Of a stretch of DNA of 64,000 bases, positions 46,156-55,950 are shown piece after piece. The DNA comes from Candidatus Thiodiazotropha endoloripes (GTDB taxonomy: Bacteria; Pseudomonadota; Gammaproteobacteria; Chromatiales; Chromatiaceae): positions 62,001 through 126,000 of the forward strand of contig NZ_LVJW01000006.1 of the NCBI RefSeq assembly GCF_001708965.1, written 5' to 3'. The position numbers and the translations under genes were made by a program. Each line of letters starts with the position of its first letter. Position 1 is the first letter of the stretch. The notes beneath the pieces were generated by a model. That model had not been told where the DNA came from. It ran no database searches and worked only from the letters and a program-made list of their open reading frames with translations.

Positions 46156-46387
46156 CTTTCATACCGCTTCGCTGATTATCTTTGGGAGAGCCGAGCGGGC
46201 AACTCTCTCCATAAACCGCCATAATGTCGCGTAACTCTTTCAAGACTTTCTCTCTTGAAAGGTCGTCTAGAACCTTCAATTCGGGTAATATAACGCCCTG
46301 TTCCAACAACTTAATGTCATCACGGACTGATCTGCAACCCTTCTGGCAGAGTATCTCGATATAGTGATCTATCTGATTATTTCCCAT
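46142..46387 (-). CDS. Hypothetical protein, 81 aa
   Basis: A short, mostly helical protein (IDHYIEILCQKGCRSVRDDI start) with three cysteines and no membrane segment. No family is recognised. It starts at ATG 46387 without a clear ribosome site, but its overlap with the SET-domain gene and coherent amphipathic helices suggest a real gene. It could be a target or cofactor of the SET protein (inference only). Confidence 0.55.
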   Translation of the reverse strand: MGNNQIDHYIEILCQKGCRSVRDDIKLLEQGVILPELKVLDDLSREKVLKELRDIMAVYGESCPLGSPKDNQRSGMKDGEQ

Positions 46388-46530
46388 GAATCACAACTCG
46401 CATAGGATATTTCAAGTTGATTTGCGTCAATTCGCCATACCGTACCGGGAACCATACTGCTATTCAAATTTCTAACAGGTTTCAATAGGATTTGATCCTA
46501 TCAACATTACAACAAACTGAAGGACAGATT

Positions 46531-47160
46531 ATGCCCTTGATCAACCGACTGACACTACTTTTTCTCATTGTTACCAGCCAAACACTGTACGCCGCCGAAT
46601 GGGGCGAGGGATATGATCCGGTGGATCCGCCGGTGGCCACTTCCGTTGCCGATGGCAAGGTGGAAGTTCTCGAGTTCTTCTGGTACGGATGCCCTCACTG
46701 CTACCACATGGAACCCGATCTGGAGAGCTGGCTGAAAGCGAAGCCGGAAAATGTGGAGTTTGTCCGGGTGCCCGCACCACTGAACAGTCGCTGGACCGCC
46801 CACGCACAGTTCTTCTACACCGCCGAGATCCTCGGTTTGACTGAAAAACTGCACACCCCCCTGTTTGCAGCCATCCATGACAAGAAGCGTAAAATCTACG
46901 ACAAGAATGCCCTGATCGACTTTGCGGTGGAACAGGGTGTGGACAAAGAGAAGTTTACGGAAGCCTGGAACTCCTTCGGTGTCTACGTCAAGGTTCAGAA
47001 TGCGAAGAAGCTGGGGCAGCGGTACCAACTGGACGGAGTACCCGCCATCGCGGTCAATGGTAAATATCTGACCAGTGGTAGCCGGGCCGGCTCCTACAGC
47101 AAAATGTTCGAAATCGTCAGCCAGCTGGTTGCCGGTGAGAACGTAAAACCGGCCCAGTAA
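46531..47160 (+). CDS. dsbA: Thiol:disulfide interchange protein DsbA
   Basis: DsbA introduces disulfides into periplasmic proteins. The 209-aa protein has a signal peptide (LTLLFLIVTSQTLYAAE), the thioredoxin-type active site FFWYGCPHCYHME, a helical insert, and the cis-Pro segment DGVPAIAVNGKY. ATG 46531 has AAGGA 6 nt upstream; an ATG at 46492 would only add a non-signal extension. Confidence 0.95.
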   Translation: MPLINRLTLLFLIVTSQTLYAAEWGEGYDPVDPPVATSVADGKVEVLEFFWYGCPHCYHMEPDLESWLKAKPENVEFVRVPAPLNSRWTAHAQFFYTAEILGLTEKLHTPLFAAIHDKKRKIYDKNALIDFAVEQGVDKEKFTEAWNSFGVYVKVQNAKKLGQRYQLDGVPAIAVNGKYLTSGSRAGSYSKMFEIVSQLVAGENVKPAQ

Positions 47161-47317
47161 GCCCGAAGCAGAGTCGCCGGGTTGGTCACAGACGATTAAA
47201 CCCGAGCTTTCACGACACGCTTCAGACAGGTAGAGAGCATCCGCTCTCTGCCTTTGATCTCAAACCTCAACCGAATAACAACAGCATGGGCCAGCCCCAT
47301 CACGGTCGCATCCCGTA

Positions 47318-49915
47318 TCAGAAATGATAGGCCACACCAACATTGATCACCGGCCAGTATCGGATGTCATCCAGATCCTCACTGTTGATCCGGTTCTCCT
47401 CAACCGCCAACTCCGACTCCAGTTGGGCTTTCAGCGCCGGATTGGCATCAGCCAGGGCACTGTCCGCTTCGAGTGAGATCGTCGGATTGTCGGTAAACAG
47501 AATACCGAAATCGACACTGAAGCTGAACTTGGATCCCGGCTTCACCGCATTACCCCAACCGATACCAAGGTAGGGTGCCAGATTGCGGCTGTAATCGACC
47601 TCCGCCTCCAGGGTACCCACCTGGTCAGGAGTGAATGTAGTGCTACCGATCTCCACGGGCTCGGTGGGTTGAGCGGATGCTGTGATATTCGACTGCAGGG
47701 CGTAGAGTCCGCCACTCACTCTGAATCCACCATTCATCGGATGCCAATCCAGCAGTGCGCCCCAAGTGAAGAGATCCAGGTCTATGTCATACTCGATATC
47801 ATCGAGCTCCTCATCCGTGTCATAGGGCATGTTTGCCAGCAGGGTTCGAAAATTGAGGCTCTCTCCACGCACGGGCAGGGTCAGAGCCAGACCGGGACCG
47901 GTGGTACCGATGAACAGGCCCGCTGCAACATGCTGATCCTCACCCGCCTGCAGCAGATGGATATCCTCTGCCGGACCACCGAACGGCATGCGCGCGCCGA
48001 GCTGCCAGGTATCCAGATCCAGATCATCCCTGGCCAGCATGGTGCTGTATCGGACAAAGCCTGTGATACCGTTTTTGAATTGGCCGCTGAGTGAGATCCC
48101 CGCATTGACATAGCTGTCATCCGGATCCTCATTGGTCAGTGTAAAGCTTCCCGCTTCCGGTACCAGTGCGAATTCCGCTTCGATCTCAGGCGCTTCATTC
48201 TTGAAGTCCTTGACCAACTCAAGTTCGAACTGCGGCACCAGTACACCAAAGCTGAAGCTGAGTGCGTTACTGGCCCGCACACCGAGTCGACCGGAGAGAA
48301 CATCGGTGGAGGTCTTATAGATATTCATATCCAATCCGGCATCGTTACGCTCCCGGTAGGCGTCTATTTCACTATTGCGATACTCAAGTGATGTATAACC
48401 GTCAATCCTCCAGGCCTGTACGTTGTAGCTGTATCCAGTACCAACCACGGCACTGAAGATATCCGCATCTGTCTCAGCTTTGGCCTGAGAGGCAACGCCC
48501 CCGATATCGATTGAGCGACTGGTATCGATGGATGACTCGCCATAACCGAGCAACCAATCCACATACCAATCTCTGGCCGGGTAGTAGTTACCGTAGATCG
48601 AGAGGTTCCAACCATCCACATCGACACCGGTATCACCACCGTTTTCACTGGTCTCAGAGCGGCTGTAGCCGAGTGCCGTTCCCATCACCAGATCGTTGTT
48701 GAAACGGTAGTCGAGACCGGCCAGCAACTCCTGATTATCGATCTCAAAGGCGTTCTCCCGGTTACGCGACTCCCCATCGCCGATATTGATCGTTCCGGTT
48801 ATAAATCCACCCAGACGCTCATTGGCGATGCCATCGCCGGCACTTCCCCCCTGCTGCAGGCCGGTCAGCAGGCGCCCAAGATTGAGCTGCTGATCATTCA
48901 GGATGGCCCGCAATCCGGCCAGGCTGACACCGGGCAGACCAGTGCGTATCTCCTGCAGACGACCAGCTACATTCTTGATCTGGTTTGCAGCAACCCCCTT
49001 CATCGAGCTCGCCTGGGCGCCCACCTGTCTCAAAAGCACCTCTTCCAACGCACTATCGAGCTCTGAACCACTCAGAGACGAGAGCGCGCTACAGGTGGTA
49101 GCCAGCGCCTCATCGGTCTGTGATCCAGCAGCGGCGGAGTTGGCGTCACAGGCCACCTGCATCACCCTGGCCAGACTGCTCTGCGCCTCATCCGCGCCAC
49201 CATTGGCAATGGGGTCCAGGCTGGGATCGAGGGTTATGGTGACGCTGGCCGGAGCACTGGCCTCACCACTGTCAGCCACCAGGCGATAGTCGAAACTGAC
49301 CGAGGTCGGGTCACTGAGATCCGTTGGAGGCGTATAGAGATAGAGACCGGTAACATCGGTTGTGGAAAGTGTTCCCTGACTGGGCTGGGAGAGAATCTCG
49401 ACACGGAATCCGATACCCGGATGGATGTCGTTCTCCTGGGGAAAAAGGTTGATTGCACCGCCACTGCTGAGATAGTGATCGTTGACGGTCTCCAGGGTTG
49501 AGGTGGAGGAGACGATGTTCAAGGTCACCAGGGTGTCATCGCTGGTGCCTCGGATGTCGCTGACCCGATAGGTGAAAGTGACGCTGCCGGAGAATCCCGG
49601 ATTGGGAAACACATTGATCGAGAAGTTGTCATCCGGATCGATCTGCACGGAACCCGCAGCGGCATTGGAGAGACTGCTGATCGAGACGATTTCGATGGCA
49701 TTGATCGCTTCCAGGGTGGAGATCTCCAGCCGATCATTCACCGTTACCACGATGGTTTCCGAACGATCATTGGCATCGATGGTGTAGATGTCCGGTACCC
49801 CGGTAGCCGCTTCAATACCGCTTGAAAAAAGCGTGGCCCCGACCGAAAAGGCGGCGACGGTGAGCGATGTCATCCCCTGAGAAATGACAAATGGTTTGTG
49901 GCTTGGTTTAATCAT
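47318..49915 (-). CDS. Outer-membrane protein with two C-terminal beta-barrel domains
   Basis: This 865-aa protein has a signal peptide (1-36), two Ig/cadherin-like repeats (about 38-230), a helical linker with two cysteines (256, 275), and an autotransporter-type barrel (about 367-646, LGGFITGTINIGDGES to LDTWQLGARMPFGG). Then comes a second unit (about 660-865) with FRTLLANMPYD, DLFTWGALLDWHPMNGGFRVSGGLY and LGIGWGNAV, which looks like a stand-alone small OMP barrel and ends NVGVAYHF, a BAM recognition end. Autotransporters normally stop after their barrel, so this is a tandem two-barrel chain or an unusual fusion. No frame break is seen. Passenger function is unknown. Confidence 0.75.
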   Translation of the reverse strand: MIKPSHKPFVISQGMTSLTVAAFSVGATLFSSGIEAATGVPDIYTIDANDRSETIVVTVNDRLEISTLEAINAIEIVSISSLSNAAAGSVQIDPDDNFSINVFPNPGFSGSVTFTYRVSDIRGTSDDTLVTLNIVSSTSTLETVNDHYLSSGGAINLFPQENDIHPGIGFRVEILSQPSQGTLSTTDVTGLYLYTPPTDLSDPTSVSFDYRLVADSGEASAPASVTITLDPSLDPIANGGADEAQSSLARVMQVACDANSAAAGSQTDEALATTCSALSSLSGSELDSALEEVLLRQVGAQASSMKGVAANQIKNVAGRLQEIRTGLPGVSLAGLRAILNDQQLNLGRLLTGLQQGGSAGDGIANERLGGFITGTINIGDGESRNRENAFEIDNQELLAGLDYRFNNDLVMGTALGYSRSETSENGGDTGVDVDGWNLSIYGNYYPARDWYVDWLLGYGESSIDTSRSIDIGGVASQAKAETDADIFSAVVGTGYSYNVQAWRIDGYTSLEYRNSEIDAYRERNDAGLDMNIYKTSTDVLSGRLGVRASNALSFSFGVLVPQFELELVKDFKNEAPEIEAEFALVPEAGSFTLTNEDPDDSYVNAGISLSGQFKNGITGFVRYSTMLARDDLDLDTWQLGARMPFGGPAEDIHLLQAGEDQHVAAGLFIGTTGPGLALTLPVRGESLNFRTLLANMPYDTDEELDDIEYDIDLDLFTWGALLDWHPMNGGFRVSGGLYALQSNITASAQPTEPVEIGSTTFTPDQVGTLEAEVDYSRNLAPYLGIGWGNAVKPGSKFSFSVDFGILFTDNPTISLEADSALADANPALKAQLESELAVEENRINSEDLDDIRYWPVINVGVAYHF

Positions 49916-50082
49916 GAGCTACCCGTTTTATTCTTCTGCTGAAGGTCCCTGGGACCCAGCAATGGTAAGGTTGTTAAGGAAACCTCTTTTCAGACAAGAG
50001 ACTCTCTCTCCCCATAGCCACCATTTTAGCCAACCACCCACGAGACTCCATCATTGGGTGTCAATGATCAACCCAGCACCGA

Positions 50083-51534
50083 TCAAGTGCCGCAAAAGGT
50101 ACGATAACCTTGATCCGCATCGGGCGCAGTGCGCTGATAGGGTTCTGTTTTATCTGTCAGGGTATAGGGTGAGCGTAAAACCTCGAGGAACTGTTCCGCG
50201 GCACTGGCATCACCCTGTTGCGTGGAAATCTGAATCACCTGCTCCATCTGCTGATTTCTGGGAATCACCAGAGGATTCATCGGCCGCATGACCTGTTGTG
50301 CCTGTTCAAGCTCTCCGACAGCGCTCAAGCGGGTCTGCCACTGCTGATACCAATCGCCCAGCTCCCTGCTCAACTCATGAGCCAGGGCTGGAGAAGTGAG
50401 ACTGCGGGTCAATCGGTCAAAGCTCTCGGTGTAATCCAGACGCTTCTGTTGCAGGCAGTGCAAAAGCTCCGATATCAGTTTTGCATCTGAGGATTCTGCC
50501 TGGGTGATACCGATCTTGCACGCCATCATCCGCTGATACCGATCATTGAAAAGATCGCCGAACACTTCCAGGCTGCGGCTGGCGATCTCTACTGCCCGCT
50601 TCTCCTCAGGATGGATCAATGGCAACAGTGTCTCGGCAAAACGGGCCATGTTCCACTGGGCAATTGCAGGTTGGTTGCCAAACGCATAGCGCCCAGCCTT
50701 GTCGATTGAGCTGAAGACCGTATCCGGACTGTAAACCCCCATCATTGCACAGGGTCCATAATCGATGGTTTCACCGGAAATGGTGGTGTTGTCGGTATTC
50801 ATCACGCCATGGATGAAACCGACCCGCAGCCACTCCACTACCAGATCGACCTGTCGCTTGATCACCTGTTCGAGCAGTAGCGTAAACCGCTCCTCTCCCT
50901 CGCTCTGCAGTTCCGGATAGTGGCGACCGATGGCAAAATCTGCAAGTTGCTGCAGGGCCTGATGATTCTTTTGCGCAGCAAAATATTCAAAGCTGCCCAC
51001 CCGCAGATGACTTGCCGCAATACGGGTCAATACCGCGCCCTGATTGGGTGTCTCCCGATAGACTGTTTCACCGGTCGTGATCACAGCCAGGCTGCGGGTT
51101 GTGGGGATGCCCATGGCATGCAGGGCCTCGCCCATGATGAACTCGCGAACCGCCGGGCCCAATGCATATCGTCCATCCCCGCTTCTGGAGTAGGGAGTCG
51201 GACCGGATCCCTTCAGTTGAATCTCTTTCAGCTCTCCGAAACGGTCGGTCAATTCACCCAGCAGATGGGCTCTGCCATCACCCAGCTGAGCCACAAAGTG
51301 CCCAAATTGATGGCCGGCATAGGCGAGTGCCATGGGATTGGCGCCGGGTAGAAGCCGGTTGCCGGAAAAAATCTGCGCCCGCGACGGTCCGTCACGCTCC
51401 AATATCCGCTCCAGTTGAAGCGTCTCAGCGAGGGGACTGTTCCAGAGAAACAGTTTCGGCTCTTTCACCGGCTCGGGGGGGATACTCTGATAGAAGGCCC
51501 CACCCAGCTCCGTGTAACTATTCGACAACACCAT
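50083..51534 (-). CDS. selO: Protein adenylyltransferase SelO
   Basis: SelO (YdiU) is a pseudokinase-fold enzyme that AMPylates protein hydroxyls and helps redox control. The 483-aa protein has YAGHQFGHFVAQLGDGRAHLLGE, LKGSGPTPYSRSGDGRYALGPAVREF and the MNTDNTTISGETIDYGPCAMM segment containing metal-binding N and D. It ends RTFCGT, the cysteine at the position where some eukaryotic homologues have selenocysteine. Length is normal. Confidence 0.95.
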   Translation of the reverse strand: MVLSNSYTELGGAFYQSIPPEPVKEPKLFLWNSPLAETLQLERILERDGPSRAQIFSGNRLLPGANPMALAYAGHQFGHFVAQLGDGRAHLLGELTDRFGELKEIQLKGSGPTPYSRSGDGRYALGPAVREFIMGEALHAMGIPTTRSLAVITTGETVYRETPNQGAVLTRIAASHLRVGSFEYFAAQKNHQALQQLADFAIGRHYPELQSEGEERFTLLLEQVIKRQVDLVVEWLRVGFIHGVMNTDNTTISGETIDYGPCAMMGVYSPDTVFSSIDKAGRYAFGNQPAIAQWNMARFAETLLPLIHPEEKRAVEIASRSLEVFGDLFNDRYQRMMACKIGITQAESSDAKLISELLHCLQQKRLDYTESFDRLTRSLTSPALAHELSRELGDWYQQWQTRLSAVGELEQAQQVMRPMNPLVIPRNQQMEQVIQISTQQGDASAAEQFLEVLRSPYTLTDKTEPYQRTAPDADQGYRTFCGT

Positions 51535-51604
51535 GGGGCTAAACTAGCATAGCAAGGAGCCTATTTATCCATGCGAGATCAATGGGTTATCTTGCCGCCA
51601 ACTT

Positions 51605-52270
51605 TCAATTACCAGAACCATCAGCGACACAGAGCCAGCTCTTATTCGACACCAGGAAAGCCCTGTATCGATCCGCAAAATCCGTCACCACCGACTGCTC
51701 GACCGCAGCACGCTGCAACAGCCGCTCTGACCAGTGACGCACCGGATCCGGTATTTTCACAACCGCCTGCTGATTGATATCAGCCAGATGCTGCAGACGC
51801 ATAAAAAGTGGTGCAATGGCGGCATCGACCAGCGAAAACTCATCCGGATTGGCGAACAATCCTTCACTCAACGGCTCGGAGAGTCGCGCAATATCCTCTT
51901 CAAGTAAGTGCTTTTTCTCTATAAACGTATCTTCATCACTGGCGGTTGCCATGGCATGTTGCGCCATCAGCAGAGTCGATCCATATTCGATCCAGGATCT
52001 ATGCCGGGCTCGTCTGAGGGTATCTGCAGGCTGGAAGCCGGGAGGGAATGACTCATCCAGAAAAGTCAGGATAACTGAGGACTCAAACAGCGTGGCGCCA
52101 TCAACCAACAGCAGCGGGACCTTTCCAGTCGGGGATAGCTGCAGAAACCAATCCGGAGGGTCGTTCAGGTCGATATACTCAATCTCATGGTCGATCTGCT
52201 TCTCCCGCAATAGAATCACAGAACGCTGTACAAATGGACAGATTGCAAAGCTGACCAGTTTCAGTTCCAT
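51605..52270 (-). CDS. Glutathione S-transferase family protein
   Basis: The 221-aa protein has the thioredoxin-like N-domain with the cysteine motif SFAICPFVQRSVILLREK, the cis-Pro segment SPTGKVPLLLVDGATLFESSVI, and an all-helical C-domain. The CPF motif suits a Cys-type (Omega/beta-like) GST with thiol-transferase or dehalogenase activity. ATG 52270 has AAGGTG 6 nt upstream; a GTG at 52279 is less likely. Confidence 0.85.
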   Translation of the reverse strand: MELKLVSFAICPFVQRSVILLREKQIDHEIEYIDLNDPPDWFLQLSPTGKVPLLLVDGATLFESSVILTFLDESFPPGFQPADTLRRARHRSWIEYGSTLLMAQHAMATASDEDTFIEKKHLLEEDIARLSEPLSEGLFANPDEFSLVDAAIAPLFMRLQHLADINQQAVVKIPDPVRHWSERLLQRAAVEQSVVTDFADRYRAFLVSNKSWLCVADGSGN

Positions 52271-53001
52271 ATCACCCACCTTATTGAATCATCACTATCC
52301 ACGCATCATAGCCTGTCCGGCATGAGCGATTCAGCCGATTTTCACGACTCCGGATGGATCTTCACAGGTGCGTGAGTGAACGGTTCTCCGACAACCAGGC
52401 GCTCTTGCTCGATTGTGCCAGATCTGCAGTTGATCAGTGATTTCCCCAGAGGTAAACGGTGTACCGCCTGCTGGCTAGGTCCATTGTTCTTGAGCAGATT
52501 GATGACTGTTTCATGACATTAGACATAAGCTTTTGATAGAACTGAGGAATTTAAGGCACTATTGCAATCTGTCAAAGCTCGGCTTATATTGATGAAATGG
52601 CAAGCGGCTTGACATGCATAAATTCATTAATATCAACAGCTTGACTATAATTACCAGGGAATATTAAAGGCAATGGAAAGGACTACACCCAGAGTTTACA
52701 GGGTTATTTACAAACGTTTACAAAATCTGTATTTTTCCTACCTATTCAAGATACTGAATTACCTGCTCACGGATGACCTGGGTGCACACGTATTCCGTCC
52801 CACAGACCTATCCCCTCGGAGAGATCAGCTCGTCAATCCTCAGCTGGTTGTCAGCAGGGTAGCTGTTTTGCATGGTCCTCGGCGTCTAACCTGAACAGTT
52901 ATTGCAGAATCGGATCATAGAGACATATCTGTGAATTTGATGGAAAAAGTGACTAATCTAAACCTATATGAGCAACAGTGAATTTCGGCGGCAAAACTAA
53001 T
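52271..53001. other. Intergenic region, candidate promoters
   Basis: About 730 bases between divergent genes. TTGACA at 52609-52614 with TATCAA 16 nt later, and TATAAT at 52646-52651 (weak -35), may form promoters for the plus-strand gene. A 73-codon frame at 52673-52894 begins only 2 nt after an AAAGG and looks non-coding. No repeat was noticed. Confidence 0.45.
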
Positions 53002-54837
53002 ATGGCAACCAGCAATCCGATCGGCTTGAGAATTCCAGAGCAATCCTCCCCGTCAGGCGTACCCTTTTATCTGAATGATAAACAGGTCGCTGCGTGGGCG
53101 AAGGAGCTGCCAATGGCTAATATCGGTGAGACTTCAAGACAGATCTTCCAATCCCTGCGTGCCTTCAACCGTACCAGCCTGGATGCCACGCAACGACTGC
53201 GAAGCATCGAAAATTTTCGCGAACCCTTATCCTATGTTGCCACCAATCTGAACAAGCACTATCTCGGTACCCGTTTTCCACTCAGTGAGAAGTCGCACAA
53301 GATCGCCAACCTGAATCGTGAGCTTCACAGCGGTATGGCGACCGCCTATAAGGCGGTCATCGTCGACCTGTTGACCCATGCACAGGAGGGTGTGGACCGG
53401 GCCCAACTGACCCTGGCAATCCATCGATGCATCACCTATCTGTCAAAAGTGATACTGCTCTCGGTAATTGTCTATGACCCCTGCCCAAAGCGCACCTGGC
53501 AGGAACTCCACGTCTGCCACAGGCTGGCCAACCGCTATGGTATCGGATCCGATAAGGTCAATGATCCCTACGAACCATCGGAACAACAGTCGACCATTGA
53601 TCAGAACTACACCCGCTGCCTGCTGTTCTCCCTGGCATCCCCTTACAAAATGCGCCAGAAAGAGAACCTACAGCTCTTCGATATACTGCTGGACTGGAGT
53701 CAATACACCAATCTTTACAGTTATGACGATGCCCCGGAAGAGAGTTCCATCACCATCCATCAGGATAGCGACATGGCTCCCAGCCATGAGAACAAATCGG
53801 CCAGTATCGCAACCAAATATCTGTTGATTCTGGAGGTTTCCGGACTGCTGTCGCAAATGCGGGATCACTTCACCGATGATCAGGAGTCGAAACCGACTCT
53901 ATCCGGTATCACCGAGCTGGACAAAGGGGTCATCCGCCAGCTGATCATGCTCTGGTCGAAAGCGCAGAAACGCGCATTTGTTCGCACCAAGCTGAACTTT
54001 GATCTGCGCATCGCCGTAGGTCTTCGCTCGGTACATAAGCTGATTACACTGGGTGACGTTCCGGATCCAGCGCCTGAAACAGAAGAGGAGAAAGAGGCCA
54101 CCTGGATCGATGCTCAATTTGCCCATGGCCAGGATATGCATGTGGAAGCCAGATTCTCCCTGCAGCCAATGGATATCGCCTCCTACAACCCTCGTCGGGG
54201 TAATTTCGAGGAGTTTGGCCCTAACTCCACGGATATCAGCGAGATCACCGAAGAGTCCAAACTCGAAATCTGGCAGGATGACAAGGAGCAGCAGATGGAC
54301 AAGGCGACCTGTCTGTTCACCACCATCAATGAGAGTGCCGGTGGATATTGCCTCGACTGGCGTGGAAAAGAGATTCCCAAGATTCAGGTTGGTGAACTGA
54401 TTGGCGTTCAGTCTGCCATGTCTGCAGCTCAGTTCGGCGTTGGCATGGTACGCTGGATGCGAAATTCCGATGATGAATCGATGCAGGTTGGGGTGCAGAT
54501 GATTGCACCTAACGCGATGGCGGTTACCGCCCAACTCACGGACCAGAACGTTAGTCAGCAGGAGAAGTGTCTGCTTCTGCCGGAGGTCGGCACATCCGGC
54601 CAACCCACCAGTCTGATCTGTCCTTCATACCCATTCAGTCTCGGTAAGACTTTGCTGATCAATGATGGGGAAAACGCCCAGGAGATCAAACTCACCAGAC
54701 TGCTGGAATCGAGCGGCTCCATCTCGCAATACCAGTTTGTTCACCTGGATGAAAACGCCGCTGCAAAAATGAAAGAGGATCAGAACGATCTGGATGACGA
54801 CTCCGATTATGAGAGCCTCTGGTCAACTTTGATCTAG
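53002..54837 (+). CDS. PilZ-like candidate c-di-GMP receptor, large
   Basis: This protein of about 611 aa has a long helical N-terminal part (to about 380) without motifs, then a region (about 425-530) that resembles PilZ: KATCLFTTINESAGGYCLDWRGKEIPKIQVGELIGV with the N-x-S-x-x-G signature, followed by GVGMVRWMRNSDDESMQVGVQMIAP. The RxxxR arginines usual for c-di-GMP are not obvious, so binding is uncertain; a tetrameric-PilZ (tPilZ) relation is possible. ATG 53002 is chosen over GTG 52978. The tail is acidic. The stop TAG opens repeat copy C. It has no obvious partner. Confidence 0.75.
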   Translation: MATSNPIGLRIPEQSSPSGVPFYLNDKQVAAWAKELPMANIGETSRQIFQSLRAFNRTSLDATQRLRSIENFREPLSYVATNLNKHYLGTRFPLSEKSHKIANLNRELHSGMATAYKAVIVDLLTHAQEGVDRAQLTLAIHRCITYLSKVILLSVIVYDPCPKRTWQELHVCHRLANRYGIGSDKVNDPYEPSEQQSTIDQNYTRCLLFSLASPYKMRQKENLQLFDILLDWSQYTNLYSYDDAPEESSITIHQDSDMAPSHENKSASIATKYLLILEVSGLLSQMRDHFTDDQESKPTLSGITELDKGVIRQLIMLWSKAQKRAFVRTKLNFDLRIAVGLRSVHKLITLGDVPDPAPETEEEKEATWIDAQFAHGQDMHVEARFSLQPMDIASYNPRRGNFEEFGPNSTDISEITEESKLEIWQDDKEQQMDKATCLFTTINESAGGYCLDWRGKEIPKIQVGELIGVQSAMSAAQFGVGMVRWMRNSDDESMQVGVQMIAPNAMAVTAQLTDQNVSQQEKCLLLPEVGTSGQPTSLICPSYPFSLGKTLLINDGENAQEIKLTRLLESSGSISQYQFVHLDENAAAKMKEDQNDLDDDSDYESLWSTLI

Positions 54838-54856
54838 GGCCAGTTAACACTCATCC
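54835..54856 (+). repeat. Dispersed repeat, degraded copy C
   Basis: TAGGGCCAGTTAACAC then TCATCC: 19 of 22 positions match copy B. Its first TAG is the stop codon of the PilZ-like gene. Confidence 0.45.
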
Positions 54857-54863
54857 CGGCAAT

Positions 54864-55298
54864 TCAGAATCCGGCCAGCTTGTACCAGCGCTTGGCCTCT
54901 TCAGGATCTTTCTCCACTCCGCGCCCCTCTTCATAGAGCATCGCCAGGGTGGTTTGAGATCCGGCCAGCCCCTGCTCCGCCGCCTTCTTGAACCAGTCAA
55001 CGGCTCTTTCCAGATTCTGCTCCACACATTCGCCTTCCAGATACATGAACCCCAGCCCATGCTGAGCCATGGCATGACCGGATTCGGCGGCCGCCTTCAT
55101 GTACTTGTAGGCCATTAGCTCGTTGACAGTGATTCCCAGTCCGCCCTGGGACATAATGGCCATTCGATACTGGGCTTCGACACTGCCCTGCTCGGCCAGC
55201 GGCGAGAGCAGTAATGCGGCACGAGAGAAGTTTTTACCTTCAAATGCTGCAATGGCACTGCTTAACTCAAAATCCATATCACTGTTTGAATCAGTCAT
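54864..55298 (-). CDS. Sel1-like repeat protein
   Basis: The 144-aa protein contains about three Sel1 (TPR-like) repeats: ALLLSPLAEQGSVEAQYRMAIM, YKYMKAAAESGHAMAQHGLGFMY and WFKKAAEQGLAGSQTTLAMLYEEGRG, ending EAKRWYKLAGF. They form an alpha-solenoid for protein binding. No signal peptide is seen, so it is cytoplasmic. AAGG lies 5 nt before ATG. The partner is unknown. Confidence 0.88.
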   Translation of the reverse strand: MTDSNSDMDFELSSAIAAFEGKNFSRAALLLSPLAEQGSVEAQYRMAIMSQGGLGITVNELMAYKYMKAAAESGHAMAQHGLGFMYLEGECVEQNLERAVDWFKKAAEQGLAGSQTTLAMLYEEGRGVEKDPEEAKRWYKLAGF

Positions 55299-55332
55299 TT
55301 TAACCTTCTCACTGTTTCACTAAACTCATACT

Positions 55333-55794
55333 CTACAGGTTGTGGCCAGCCGGTCGGATCGCCACCCGATTTTTTATCCAGGCGACCAGCTCGCCACCCG
55401 CATCATAGATTCCAAATTCGAAAGTCGGCGTACTTCGATGCTTCTCAGCCAACTCGTGGGCAATCTGCTCCGATGTCCGATCCGGGAACTCAAAGCGTAA
55501 CTCCAGATCGCTCAACCCAGGCCTGCGGAAATCCACACCCAACTCTTTAGTCCAGACATCATAGTCCGGAAACCGATGATTGCAGGCCAAAGCCGGTACC
55601 GGATCCGCCAATGCGGCAATACTACCACCAAACATACTGCCACCCGGGTTCCTGGTAGAGCGGTTCAACGGCAGAAGCAGGTTTACTTTTCCCCAATCCT
55701 CACTGATCGACAATAGCTTCACACCAAGGCTCTGAAAGGGGGGAAAGCGTTCCAGATGTTCGGCCAGTATCAGCTTGTTGTCACTGTCGGACAT
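55333..55794 (-). CDS. Hotdog-fold thioesterase (DUF4442/PaaI-like)
   Basis: The 153-aa protein has the hotdog core with NPGGSMFGGSIAALADPVPALAC, the conserved N-x-G-x-x-F/H-G-like motif, and VDFRRPGLSDLELRFEF. It resembles DUF4442 acyl-CoA thioesterases. The substrate is unknown. It starts at ATG 55794; upstream lie repeat copies B and D. It is divergent from glcF. Confidence 0.82.
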   Translation of the reverse strand: MSDSDNKLILAEHLERFPPFQSLGVKLLSISEDWGKVNLLLPLNRSTRNPGGSMFGGSIAALADPVPALACNHRFPDYDVWTKELGVDFRRPGLSDLELRFEFPDRTSEQIAHELAEKHRSTPTFEFGIYDAGGELVAWIKNRVAIRPAGHNL

Positions 55795-55817
55795 ACCCTG
55801 CCTCGATCCCTGTGCCT

Positions 55818-55845
55818 GTTAGGGCCTGTTAACACGAATCCAATG
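55818..55845 (+). repeat. Dispersed repeat, copy B
   Basis: GTTAGGGCCTGTTAACAC then GAATCCAATG. Best match to copy A (34654-34683, minus strand). It lies between the thioesterase and glcF starts. Confidence 0.6.
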
Positions 55846-55950
55846 CGCCCTGTTGCGCCTTGAAAAGTTATACCACCGGCAAGCACCACAACTCCCTTCG
55901 GGATCTTATGGAATATCTTGGTTTTCCACCGAAAACACCTCACAATACCA

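Noticed and set aside
52673-52894. 73-codon frame downstream of a TATAAT
   Set aside because: AAAGG is only 2 nt from ATG; the sequence lacks any domain-like pattern. Kept as intergenic.
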